From: Apus apus
Taxonomy: Eukaryota; Chordata; Aves; Apodiformes; Apodidae
DNA length: 64,000 nucleotides
Direction of reading: 5' to 3'
NCBI RefSeq assembly: GCF_020740795.1
Contig: NC_067287.1
Location: 17,313,501-17,377,500 of the forward strand
Below, piece by piece: positions 50,601 through 55,400 of this stretch (within the stretch, counting starts at the first letter, position 1; each line of letters starts with the position of its first letter). The notes beneath the pieces were generated by a model. It was not told where the DNA came from, searched no databases, and saw only the letters and a program-made list of their open reading frames with translations. The position numbers were made by a program, and so were the translations under genes.

Positions 50601-52195
50601 GCACACAGCAGCTCCCATACAGCAGTTTCTTGGGGTTGGAGGGAGCAACACCACAACCTAAAGATGAAGGATTCTCAACCTTTGTATGCTTTTATCTGTA
50701 AGGCTTGGGAGCTGCAATGACTGCTGAGAACAGATAAGGGTCTTGCATAGACTACACAAATAACCCTAACAGCATTTTCCCGTGTCATTTTGCAGCAACT
50801 TATGCCAAGAACCACCAGACCTAGTTCCTGAGCCACACAGCCCCCTTCTGAATATGGTTTGTACTCTCCAACTACAAAATGCAACTGCCAAGAGAGCTGC
50901 ACTGGCCTCAGGGCTGCAAGGTAATTGCCAGCTCAAGGCAGAAGTGATACACGAGAGCTGGCAGGCTCAATTACAGCTCCATGAGCCCCAGCTCAGCCCT
51001 CTCCTCAAGTGGGGCAGTAAGACAACTGGAGCAATGCCAAGCCATGGGAATGCCTCTAGGGCACCCCACCTGTCAGCTTGTGAAGCTACACCATCCATTT
51101 TACAGGTGTTCTCATAGAAGGGTTTTGTTACAAAGGTTCTGGGGTCAGGGGAGGATTTCTGTACCCAAAATTCTGCAGATGAAGAGCTGCAAGGGGATCT
51201 AATCACTTTCAAGCTCCAGAGGACCCAAGGAGAAAAAGAGACAGCCTGTGCTTTAGGAACAGACAGAGTGGAGGGAGGCCTTTGGAAACATCCCACTTCT
51301 CCTATATCCAGGCCCCTCCATACCAGGAGAAAGTGATAAGAAACAAACTCCCAGAGGTGAAGACTGAAGCTGATGTGAAGCCACAGACGATAGCTGATAG
51401 CTGACCACTACCTCCAAGTTCCTGTTTACTTAGGTTTAACACAGCTAATAATGAATGAACGGCTGTCACAAAACCAGGAGAATAAGGTATCTGCATTTCT
51501 TTCCTCCTCCCTTCCCACTTCCTTCCTCTCTAAAAAGCAGGAAGAATTGCTTGTGTGGTAGTATTTGAAGATAACTGGCATTTACTGGAAATGAGGAAAA
51601 AAATATCTATATTCCATTCAGGTGCAACAAAAGCAATGGGCAGTGAAATAAGAAACGGGCAGGAGGAAAAGGACACAAGGCAGCGCCAGTGGGGTGGGCT
51701 CGCAGGGGTCAGTGCCTGCCCTCGGTTCCTCACGTCTCCAAAACCCCTCACCCCTGTACGGGACGAGAACTTGACCCTGCCCAGCCGCTGCAGCCCGGGA
51801 TCGGGCTGACCCCAGCGGGAGACTCGCCCCCGCATGGCACGTCCCGGCGGCCGGCAGCGCTCCGAGCCGCCAGGGCTCCGCCAGAAGCGCGGAGCAGACC
51901 CCGGGGCGAGAGCCGGGGCGCTCCCCACCGCTGCGAGCCCCGCGGGGGGAGCGGGGCTGGGCAGCGGCCGCGGGCCCAACAGCCCCGCCGAGCCCGACCA
52001 GCGGCGCCCCACGACTCGGCGCGGGGCCCCCGTCCGCGCCCCGCGTCCTCCCCCCAGCCCCCCGGGCGGCCCCCGGAGGTGTCACTCACTCCGAAGGGAG
52101 GGCACCTCGTCCCGGCTGAGGGCGGCGGCGGCCCGCGCATGGCGGCGGCCAGCGAGCAGCAGCAGGCAGCACGCCAGGAGCCGCACGCCCGGCAT
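11446..52195 (-). CDS. PLA2R1: PLA2R1 (M-type phospholipase A2 receptor / avian IgY receptor FcRY), whole gene, 30 coding exons
   Basis: Type I membrane receptor of the mannose-receptor family. Mammalian PLA2R1 binds and internalises secreted phospholipases A2; the avian orthologue (FcRY) is known to bind IgY in yolk sac in a pH-dependent way. Thirty exons, listed one by one below, join in frame to 1,461 codons plus stop (human 1,463). Approximate layout by residue: signal peptide 1-22; cysteine-rich ricin-like domain 37-163; fibronectin type II 172-217; CTLD1 222-357; CTLD2 368-503; CTLD3 514-643; CTLD4 658-799; CTLD5 812-940; CTLD6 953-1097; CTLD7 1115-1233; CTLD8 1245-1378; stalk; membrane span 1396-1419; cytoplasmic tail 1420-1461. 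Similarity to human PLA2R1 is clear in every exon (e.g. [37 protein letters not shown]). The CTLDs show no clear EPN/QPD plus WND sugar-binding set, as is known for this receptor. Intron phases: 1 for introns 1-7, then mixed, then 1 again for introns 25-29. The gene spans only 41 kb. Identity by memory of the human protein, not by a search. Confidence 0.97.
11883..11912 (-). CDS. PLA2R1: PLA2R1 exon 29 (30-nt microexon, stalk)
   Basis: Codes residues 1381-1390 ([10 protein letters not shown]), the juxtamembrane stalk; human has DIHTAEALPE at the same place. Acceptor ATTTCAG|AT, donor GAAT|GTAAGT, phase 1-1. N-A-T is a sequon. Needed to join exons 28 and 30 as in human, though both flanks are phase 1 and skipping it would keep frame. 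Intron 29 is the shortest (222 bp). Confidence 0.9.
12355..12788 (+). mobile_element. CR1 3' fragment in PLA2R1 intron 28
   Basis: About 430 bp closely similar to the last third of the copy at 7.0-8.36 kb: GAGGAAAGGCTGAGAGAACTG, CTTGAGAAAAGAAGGCTC, GACCAGATGATCCTTGAGG, ending in TGATTCTTTGATTCTGTGATTC. It is antisense to PLA2R1. Confidence 0.9.
13016..13192 (-). CDS. PLA2R1: PLA2R1 exon 28 (CTLD8, C-terminal part)
   Basis: Codes residues 1322-1380: [49 protein letters not shown]. Human: SNWGIRKPDTD, GLWQLSPCQEKKGFICKMEA. Acceptor CCCTTAG|AT, donor GGCAG|GTATGT, phase 1-1. Intron 28 (1,103 bp) carries a CR1 3' end. Confidence 0.96.
13630..13746 (-). CDS. PLA2R1: PLA2R1 exon 27 (CTLD8, middle)
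   Basis: Codes residues 1283-1321: [30 protein letters not shown]. Human: SNLLTIKDEAENAFLLEEL and SSVQMVWLN. Acceptor TCTTTAG|GA, donor GACA|GTAAGT, phase 1-1. Intron 27 is 437 bp. Confidence 0.95.
14167..14307 (-). CDS. PLA2R1: PLA2R1 exon 26 (CTLD8, N-terminal part)
   Basis: Codes residues 1236-1282: linker, [39 protein letters not shown]. Human: [23 protein letters not shown]. Acceptor TATCACAG|AG, donor TCAAG|GTAAGT, phase 1-1. Intron 26 is 420 bp. Confidence 0.95.
15532..15700 (-). CDS. PLA2R1: PLA2R1 exon 25 (CTLD7, C-terminal half)
   Basis: Codes residues 1180-1235: [44 protein letters not shown]. Human: NGLNFDWSDGTKSSFTFW and GAICHVPP. Acceptor TTGGCAG|AA, donor CCTA|GTAAGT, phase 0 in and 1 out. 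Intron 25 is 1,224 bp; a GC-richer stretch at 14,570-14,900 in it has no recognised gene. Confidence 0.96.
15874..16287 (-). mobile_element. CR1 3' fragment in PLA2R1 intron 24
   Basis: Reverse-oriented CR1: begins on the plus strand CATAGAATGGTTTGCGTTGG, passes CATCTAGTTCCAACC and GGCAACCTGTTCCAGTGTCTC, and ends near GGAGAGGTGCTCCAGCCC. It is in the same orientation as PLA2R1 and ends about 200 bp from exon 24. Confidence 0.92.
16486..16724 (-). CDS. PLA2R1: PLA2R1 exon 24 (CTLD7, N-terminal half)
   Basis: Codes residues 1100-1179: linker, then [53 protein letters not shown]. Human: [12 protein letters not shown] and [29 protein letters not shown]. It is the second largest exon of the gene. 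Acceptor TATAACAG|AT, donor CAGAT|GTACGT, phase 1 in and 0 out. Sequons N-R-T and N-F-T. Intron 24 (785 bp) is more than half CR1. Confidence 0.96.
16725..19675 (-). other. PLA2R1 intron 23 (3.0 kb)
   Basis: Contains the TA microsatellite, an A-rich stretch at about 18,210-18,270 and a GC-richer part at 18,310-18,560 and 18,740-19,130. Nothing coding recognised. Confidence 0.7.
18625..18652. repeat. (TA)n microsatellite in PLA2R1 intron 23
   Basis: Alternating TA/CA run, mostly TATA units with one ACA break. Likely to vary in length between individuals. Confidence 0.9.
19676..19820 (-). CDS. PLA2R1: PLA2R1 exon 23 (CTLD6, C-terminal part)
   Basis: Codes residues 1052-1099: [37 protein letters not shown]. 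Human: HIPLCALLSSNPNFHFTGKW and YGFVCEKMQ. Acceptor ATTGCAG|AG, donor TCAGG|GTAAGG, phase 0 in and 1 out. Intron 23 (2,951 bp) contains a TA microsatellite. Confidence 0.96.
20394..20524 (-). CDS. PLA2R1: PLA2R1 exon 22 (CTLD6, middle)
   Basis: Codes residues 1008-1051: [37 protein letters not shown]. Human: [19 protein letters not shown] and DDYETWL. Acceptor TTTTCCAG|CT, donor GTGGAT|GTGAGT, phase 1 in and 0 out. Intron 22 is 573 bp. Confidence 0.96.
21395..21512 (-). CDS. PLA2R1: PLA2R1 exon 21 (CTLD6, N-terminal part)
   Basis: Codes residues 969-1007: [35 protein letters not shown]. Human: CLLLNIPKDPSSWKNW and AQHFCAEEGGTLVAI. Acceptor CCCCAAAG|TG behind an unusually long pyrimidine tract, donor GAACAAG|GTAGAG, phase 0 in and 1 out. 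Intron 21 is 870 bp. Confidence 0.95.
21520..21562 (-). other. Long polypyrimidine tract before PLA2R1 exon 21
   Basis: On the minus strand about 43 bases are almost pure C/T, running up to the CCCCAAAG acceptor. Ordinary in kind but much longer than at other introns of this gene. Confidence 0.8.
21717..21756. repeat. Inverted repeat with 11-bp perfect arms in PLA2R1 intron 20
   Basis: AGATTTATCCC and GGGATAAATCT are separated by 18 bases that are themselves partly self-complementary (AGT...ACT). No feature type is assigned. Confidence 0.85.
22261..22403 (-). CDS. PLA2R1: PLA2R1 exon 20 (CTLD5 end, CTLD6 start)
   Basis: Codes residues 921-968: [19 protein letters not shown] ends CTLD5; after a charged linker [13 protein letters not shown] opens CTLD6. 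Human: GLWGSEECSVSMPSICKRK and GTCPKGWLYF. Acceptor TTACACAG|GA, donor TAAAA|GTAAAA, phase 1 in and 0 out. Intron 20 (748 bp) holds an 11-bp-arm inverted repeat and a long polypyrimidine tract. Confidence 0.95.
23718..23821 (-). CDS. PLA2R1: PLA2R1 exon 19 (CTLD5, middle)
   Basis: Codes residues 886-920: [17 protein letters not shown], then [10 protein letters not shown]. Human: WRDGTPVIYQNWDTG and RCGFISSIT. Acceptor TGTGCAG|C, donor AACAG|GTTTAT, the weakest donor in the gene (no A at +3). Phase 2 in, 1 out. Intron 19 is 1,314 bp, with nothing recognised. Confidence 0.93.
24164..24228 (-). CDS. PLA2R1: PLA2R1 exon 18 (CTLD5, short middle exon)
   Basis: Codes residues 865-885 plus two bases: [21 protein letters not shown]. 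Matches human LSKYGASWWIGL. Acceptor TTTTCTAG|CT, donor TTTCG|GTAAGA, phase 0 in and 2 out. Too short to show up as an independent reading frame. Intron 18 is 342 bp. Confidence 0.94.
24229..26822 (-). other. PLA2R1 intron 17 (2.6 kb)
   Basis: AT-rich. Open stretches at 25,714-26,109 (plus) and 24,550-24,825 (minus) have no recognised similarity or splice context. No repeat recognised. Confidence 0.7.
26823..26980 (-). CDS. PLA2R1: PLA2R1 exon 17 (CTLD5, N-terminal part)
   Basis: Codes residues 812-864: [40 protein letters not shown]. Human reads VPWLFYQDAEYLFH and EFVCSWLHSDLLTI. Acceptor TTTCTAG|AA, donor AGAAG|GTAACA, phase 1 in and 0 out. Intron 17 (2,594 bp) shows no repeat or gene that I recognise. 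Confidence 0.96.
27504..27539 (-). CDS. PLA2R1: PLA2R1 exon 16 (36-nt microexon, CTLD4-CTLD5 linker)
   Basis: Codes only residues 800-811 ([12 protein letters not shown]), the linker between CTLD4 and CTLD5; human has VKPKIPFWYQY here. Acceptor TTTTGCAG|GT after a T-rich tract, donor GGTG|GTATGA, phase 1-1. The size, phase and linker match make it convincing despite its length. Skipping would delete 12 residues in frame. Intron 16 is 523 bp and includes a G-rich run near 27,138-27,150. Confidence 0.92.
28024..28159 (-). CDS. PLA2R1: PLA2R1 exon 15 (CTLD4, C-terminal part)
   Basis: Codes residues 755-799: [37 protein letters not shown]. It closes CTLD4 as in human ([21 protein letters not shown]). 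Sequon N-R-T. Acceptor TTTTTAG|GT, donor AAAAG|GTGAAA, phase 0 in and 1 out. Intron 15 is 484 bp. Confidence 0.96.
29094..29178 (-). CDS. PLA2R1: PLA2R1 exon 14 (CTLD4, middle)
   Basis: Codes residues 726-754: [25 protein letters not shown]. Very close to human ([14 protein letters not shown]). Acceptor CATCATAG|A, donor CACCT|GTAACT (weak), phase 2 in and 0 out. Intron 14 is 934 bp, nothing recognised. Confidence 0.95.
29648..29793 (-). CDS. PLA2R1: PLA2R1 exon 13 (CTLD4, N-terminal part)
   Basis: Codes residues 678-725: [37 protein letters not shown]. Human has FHSEKVLMKRTWREAEAFC. Acceptor TATTGCAG|AT, donor GATAG|GTAAAT, phase 0 in and 2 out. Intron 13 is 469 bp, nothing seen. Confidence 0.95.
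30094..30296 (-). CDS. PLA2R1: PLA2R1 exon 12 (CTLD3 end, CTLD4 start)
   Basis: Codes residues 610-677: [25 protein letters not shown] close CTLD3, and [11 protein letters not shown] and YCYK open CTLD4. Acceptor TGTCAAG|GT, donor ACAAG|GTACAT, phase 1 in and 0 out. Reading past the donor stays open for 48 more codons before a stop, so intron retention would give a short secreted form; that is inference only. Intron 12 is only 300 bp. Confidence 0.95.
31181..31201. repeat. Near-palindrome in PLA2R1 intron 11
   Basis: CCCCTTAAGGGG core flanked by AATT on both sides with one extra G; part of it is repeated directly afterwards (AATTCCCCTTAATTCCCC). Confidence 0.8.
31474..31643 (-). CDS. PLA2R1: PLA2R1 exon 11 (CTLD3, middle)
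   Basis: Codes residues 553-609: [38 protein letters not shown]. Human reads FEQAFITSLI and YFWIALQDQNDTGEY. Sequons N-N-T and N-R-S. Acceptor TATTAAG|G, donor ACCAC|GTGAGT, phase 2 in and 1 out. Intron 11 is 1,177 bp, with a near-palindrome at 31,181-31,201 and nothing else. Confidence 0.96.
32589..32608. repeat. A20 homopolymer in PLA2R1 intron 10
   Basis: Twenty adenines in a row. Could be a simple repeat or a remnant of a poly(A) tail, but no retroposed copy is recognised next to it. Confidence 0.85.
32703..32742. repeat. 16-bp tandem repeat, 2.5 copies, PLA2R1 intron 10
   Basis: Unit AAAAAGAAATAAGCAG, two exact copies plus a partial third. Confidence 0.88.
33743..33855 (-). CDS. PLA2R1: PLA2R1 exon 10 (CTLD3, N-terminal part)
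   Basis: Codes residues 516-552: [33 protein letters not shown]. Human CTLD3 starts GWERHGGFCYKID. Acceptor CTTTTAAG|GG, donor AACAG|GTAGTT, phase 0 in and 2 out. Intron 10 (2,099 bp) holds an A20 run and a 16-bp tandem repeat. Confidence 0.95.
35445..36235 (+). mobile_element. Old, diverged CR1-like LINE in PLA2R1 intron 9
   Basis: Weak but ordered CR1-like matches: TATGAAGTGATGCACACAGG, GGCTGGGACTCCTCAGCCTGG, GGATATGACACTGGTCTAC, and a 3' part with CATTATTTTATTCAAAGG. More diverged than the other copies. Boundaries are by eye. Confidence 0.65.
37804..38157 (-). mobile_element. CR1 3' fragment in PLA2R1 intron 9
   Basis: Starts on the plus strand ATCACAGAATGGTTTGTGTTG, followed by GGAAGGGACCTTAAAGG, CATCTAGTCCAACCCCCTGC and GGGCAACCTGTTCCAGTGC. 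Typical CR1 3' end in reverse. About 0.7 kb from exon 9. Confidence 0.93.
38892..38999 (-). CDS. PLA2R1: PLA2R1 exon 9 (CTLD2 end and linker)
   Basis: Codes residues 480-515: [19 protein letters not shown], then the linker and ESGC opening CTLD3. Acceptor CCTTTAG|GA, donor AGAG|GTAAGG. It is 36 codons with phase 0 on both sides, so skipping would keep the frame but remove the last CTLD2 cysteines. Followed by the largest intron, intron 9 (5,036 bp). Confidence 0.95.
39829..39986 (-). CDS. PLA2R1: PLA2R1 exon 8 (CTLD2, middle)
   Basis: Codes residues 427-479: [33 protein letters not shown]. Two sequons (N-V-T, N-D-T). Acceptor TTTACAG|AA, donor GCCT|GTAAGT, ending in phase 0. Intron 8 is 829 bp and contains poly-T/poly-A runs next to the donor but no gene. 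Confidence 0.95.
41459..41647 (-). CDS. PLA2R1: PLA2R1 exon 7 (CTLD2, N-terminal part)
   Basis: Codes residues 364-426: [33 protein letters not shown]. The human equivalent (AWKYYATHCEPGW, NRNCYKL) is very close. The acceptor TTGAAAG|AC has almost no polypyrimidine tract, so this exon may depend on enhancers. Donor AGTG|GTGAGT, phase 1. Intron 7 (1,472 bp): nothing recognised. Confidence 0.94.
42495..42813 (+). mobile_element. CR1 3' fragment in PLA2R1 intron 6
   Basis: Contains GGAACTGCTTGAAAGAGTCC, CTTATGAGGAAAGGCTGG, GGCTGCCCAGAGAGGTTGTGG, GGACTGGATGATCTTTTGAGG and the end GATTCTGTGATTCTCTG. Antisense to PLA2R1; it ends 156 bp beyond exon 6. Confidence 0.92.
42969..43112 (-). CDS. PLA2R1: PLA2R1 exon 6 (CTLD1, C-terminal part)
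   Basis: Codes residues 316-363 and closes CTLD1 with [13 protein letters not shown] and LPFICKK, followed by the linker to CTLD2. N-K-T in the linker is a further glycosylation sequon. Acceptor TTTGCAG|AT, donor TTGG|GTAAGT, phase 1-1. Intron 6 (1,321 bp) carries a CR1 fragment. Confidence 0.95.
43694..43807 (-). CDS. PLA2R1: PLA2R1 exon 5 (CTLD1, middle)
   Basis: Codes residues 278-315, the WMGLNQL and GWQWSDG core of CTLD1 and the FVNWSP turn. Acceptor TTTCAG|GG. The donor CCAA|GTACTT is weak compared with the others in this gene, but phase 1 and the join to exon 6 (NWSP then N-V-S) support it. The N-V-S at the join is a possible N-glycosylation site. Intron 5 is 581 bp, nothing seen. Confidence 0.92.
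44811..44984 (-). CDS. PLA2R1: PLA2R1 exon 4 (CTLD1, N-terminal part)
   Basis: Codes residues 220-277, opening CTLD1: GCDFFWKK, then [25 protein letters not shown]. This matches the human CTLD1 start (CYQF...LSWSEA...GGTLLSIT). The acceptor is GAGCAG|AG; the phase demands two bases before the AGT codon, which fixes the site. Donor AGCA|GTGAGT, phase 1. Intron 4 follows (1,003 bp), with nothing recognised. Confidence 0.95.
46083..46250 (-). CDS. PLA2R1: PLA2R1 exon 3 (fibronectin type II domain)
   Basis: Codes residues 164-219, one fibronectin type II module with its four cysteines: FPCIFPF, YYECT, WCATT and KWGFCP. This module binds collagen in the mannose-receptor family. Acceptor TTCTAG|AA, donor GCTG|GTAAGG, phase 1-1, so the whole domain is a symmetric exon. 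Intron 3 follows (1,098 bp), with nothing recognised. Confidence 0.97.
48294..48677 (-). CDS. PLA2R1: PLA2R1 exon 2 (cysteine-rich domain)
   Basis: Codes residues 36-163, almost the entire N-terminal cysteine-rich, ricin-B-like beta-trefoil. It begins [10 protein letters not shown] and contains [14 protein letters not shown] and PEQPLS, all near-identical to human PLA2R1. Acceptor CTACAG|AT, donor TTTCAAG|GTAAAT, phase 1 at both ends. In FcRY this domain belongs to the IgY-binding, pH-sensing head. Intron 2 follows (2,043 bp); no gene or clear repeat seen in it. Confidence 0.97.
48678..52089 (-). other. PLA2R1 intron 1 (3.4 kb)
   Basis: Begins inside the CpG island and becomes ordinary AT-rich sequence. 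First introns often carry enhancers, but I see no definite element. The open frames near 50,780-51,300 on both strands overlap each other and look like chance. Confidence 0.7.
52090..52195 (-). CDS. PLA2R1: PLA2R1 exon 1 (signal peptide)
   Basis: Codes residues 1-35. Start chosen at the ATG at 52,195 because it opens a classic signal peptide: a leucine/cysteine-rich core ([11 protein letters not shown]) followed by small residues, with likely cleavage near HARA (about residue 21-24). The ATG has G at -3 (GGCGATGC). The frame stays open upstream to another ATG at 52,465, but that extension is low-complexity and proline/arginine-rich. The donor is CGGA|GTGAGT, phase 1. The exon is inside the CpG island. 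Intron 1 follows (3,412 bp). Confidence 0.93.
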
Positions 52196-52465
52196 CGCCG
52201 CGGCACCGCGCACACCCGCACCGCTCCGCTCCGCGCCGCGGCGGGGGACTGGCCCGCCGAGCCCTGCCCCGGGGAGGGCAGAGCCGCGATCCCACCCCGG
52301 CGGCGAAGAGGGGCGGCCCGGTCCGGCCCCGGGGGTAGAGCCGCGGGCTCCCTCGCTGCAGCCGCGGGAGGGGCGGGGGGAGGTCGCGGAAGTTGCGCTG
52401 GAGCCGCCCGGGCCGGGCCGGGGAGCGCTGGGCCGGGGTGGGGAGCCCAGAGCTGGGTTGTGCAT
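52196..52465 (-). other. PLA2R1 5' UTR / open in-frame extension
   Basis: The reading frame of exon 1 is open, without stop, up to an ATG at 52,463-52,465, 90 codons upstream of the chosen start. There is no other minus-strand ATG between them. The extra peptide would be arginine/proline/glycine-rich and would bury the signal peptide, so I treat it as untranslated. Transcription start unknown. Confidence 0.5.
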
Positions 52466-52470
52466 TCAAG

Positions 52471-55400
52471 CGGACAAAAGGCTCTGCAATAATCTAATTT
52501 TCCATCTGAAAACACTTTTTACCCTCAAAAGAACAGCAAAATACAGAGACACCAGAACGGGGGCCCAAGGGTTGCACAATCCGTGTTCACAGGTTTGCTG
52601 CTCTGTCCCTTCCGCCCTCGCTCAGAGATGTGGTTTTTTAGCTAGGTCAGCTTTTCAGCTCCATGTCGTTTTACATTCCTGGCATGGGGAAAAATAATTG
52701 CCGTCTTCCATTTTGTTAATTTCTGTCTTCAGTCAAATATTCGCAGGAGCTGCCCTGCCTGGCTTAAGTTCCAGCCTGATGGAAGCTATGAAGGGTGGAG
52801 GTGAAGTCGAAAGCAGAACTGCTGGGCTAAATACAGAGTAGTTTTACTGGAATCTGCGGGACAGCAGATTTTTAATCTGCATCAGCATGTTCCTGCATCG
52901 TTCGTTATGCATAGCAGGGAAGTATATAAATATATATTAATGTATACATAGCTGTATAAAAATAAACATACAGAATTGGAGCATAACTGAACTTCTGTTC
53001 TCCCATGTCCAATCACAATATAAAGATGGTAACAAAAACCTCTGGGCTTGGGGGAGGTTCTCACTGGTCATTTTGTAGAAGGAGGAATTGGGAAGCTGGT
53101 AAAGCTGAACACTTGAGAAAGAAGCAGATGTCTGGAGGGATTTCTCCCAGTTTAACAGATTATTACAATGCCTGGCAGAGCCCAAGCAGCAAGAAACATT
53201 GCTGCATGAGCTGTTCTAGAAGCAATCTGACTCTGGAAGACAGAAGGGTTATAATTCTCAAGGAACTAGAATGTACCTCCCAGGAAAGCTGCAGCTTTCA
53301 GAGATTTTCAGATTATGAGAAGCTTCTTAATGAGACATTTATGAAAATCTGGCCACTCGGAGCTGTCTACATCTCATCAGGGGTATTTGGCCACTGCTTT
53401 GAGTACTGAGTGCCAGAAAAGGGTTCACTTGCTCCAGAACCTGCTTTTAGGTCACACCAAGAGATCACTCTGTGCTTGTGCATTTAAAAATGCATGCTGC
53501 ATTTAAAAACAGAGGTGCCAGTGAGCAAAAATGAGGCTGCTCTGGGCTGTGGGATGGAGCTCCACCTCAGGTGGTAATAAGACATCTTTACTGGCAGAGT
53601 GTCCTGTAAAATCAACATGGTTGGTAACATTTTATGAAGTAAACCTGATAACATAGTTTATACTATCTTGTAACTTTCCATCTTTATTTGTTTGAAGCCT
53701 TACTTGTCTTCCTTAAAGCAGCTTCTACAGTGTTTTGGCTCCTTAATTTATTTGCTGTCTGGGACCTGCTTTTTGTAAATATTTTTCTCTTCACTTCTCT
53801 GTCAATGATCTGTTATCTTTCTTTTTGTGTATATGGACCCATACACACACACACTCATAAAAATATAGACATGCGCCAGTCTGAGCTGATCTGCCTTTGC
53901 TATTTAGGTACTTACCACAGATGTTCTGTACCTTCCCCTATCTTTTCTTACACATTAACTCAGCCTTCTGTATGAGGCCTATACACAGATATGAACCCAG
54001 CTCATGTCCCTTGTCAGCAAATACAAGCCCTCATCAAATTCACACTAATTCCATTTTCTCACAAACCCATTGCTTTTCCAAGGCACACACAGATCCAGTC
54101 TGTCATGTGCTCAGCATCTTCTCATGCAGTAATTTCTGTTTGTAATCTGAAGTCTGAGGGCAAGTCTTTTTAATTTTTTTTTTTCCCCCTACCAGCAAGA
54201 ATGGGAATACCAAAACAGAGAATAGCTAGGGAGAAAAAAGCAGGACCAAAAATTGTTCACACTAGCCATGCCCAGCAAGCAACAGTTCCATCTTCTTCAG
54301 AAGCACCATCCTCAATCCTGTTTAGCTCTTCAAAATGATGGTTCCCAGGTATTTTGGGTCAACTCCCAAGTTTGTATTAATCTTCCCTTTCACTTAACAT
54401 GTTTTGTGTTTACCCCAGACACAGAAATATTCTAATTTATCAGTTCTGCCACTCCAGTTACACTTGGCTGCAGACACTACAGGCGCTGACTTTCCCACCA
54501 GCACTGGCTAATAGGGCCAGAGCTGCCTCTGGCCTGTGCCCGTTAGCTTCTCTTTCAAGCATTTATGTGCCTAAAATGACTTCAAGCCTTTGTATATGCC
54601 CACCTACATCTATAAGGTAACTGAGACACAAGTACTTTGCTAACATAGGCTTAGCATGTTTAAAAAGTACATAGCTGCCATCAGTGTATATATCGACAGC
54701 CATCCATTGTTAGCACTATTACAGATAAATCAATAGTAGAATAAAACAATTTTTGCAAAGATTTGTTACAAAAGAGTAGTTACTGTGTTCCCAGAAAAAG
54801 CTATTGATAGACTGTAGACGTTTACTAAACAAATCTATGACTCACTGTACTCAGTACCAGCAAATACACATACTGGGGTCAGCAAAGGTTACACTTTTCA
54901 AACAAATCAATAAAGCCATTGTTTCATTGCTTAGCAGACATTTTAGAATAAATATAAATCCCATAAAACTTTCACAACTTTTTTTCATGGTTTAAACGTG
55001 CCTGAGTCTGATAGCTTTATCTGGGTTCCTTAATCATATGTAAACGTTTGTAGGCAAAACCGTTCGTGATTTGTTTGGCCAGGTGTGTCTTCTGCCCTGG
55101 GTCAGCCAATTCCTGAAGCACAACCCCTGTTCATTTTATCAAAAGGAAGCTTCATAAATCAGAGTAGTAGGGAATAAGCAAGTTCCACTATAAACAATGG
55201 GAGTGGACATTGATTCTGACTGTGAAGCATCAAGGACACTTTTTATTAGCTCCAGGAAAACCAATGCTTTCAAGCATGAGTCCTTCAGTCAGTGTGGTCC
55301 CTCCATGTCTGCGTGCCCACCCTGCCACATCAGCCAGCACCGGTGGAGCTGCAAGACAGCACAGCAGGAATCCAAGCCTGCAGCTAACCACCAAAACACA

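Larger units (their letters stand above)
51690..52470 (-). promoter_or_regulatory. CpG island and PLA2R1 promoter region
   Basis: This is the only strongly GC-rich, CpG-dense block in the window, covering PLA2R1 exon 1 and its flanks. GC-box-like sites lie at about 52,306-52,312 and 52,370-52,378 (GGGGCGGGG type). I see no TATA box on the minus strand, so a CpG-island promoter with dispersed start sites is likely. Boundaries are by eye. Confidence 0.8.

Noticed and set aside
51689..52697. Long open frames on both strands (up to 287 codons) around the PLA2R1 first exon
   Set aside because: GC-rich sequence with few stop codons; products are proline/arginine/alanine-rich in all frames and overlap each other. 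Only the exon 1 frame has a signal peptide and a splice join.
53005..53409. 134-codon open frame on the plus strand upstream of PLA2R1
   Set aside because: No recognised similarity and no supporting signals; the opposite strand is open as well.
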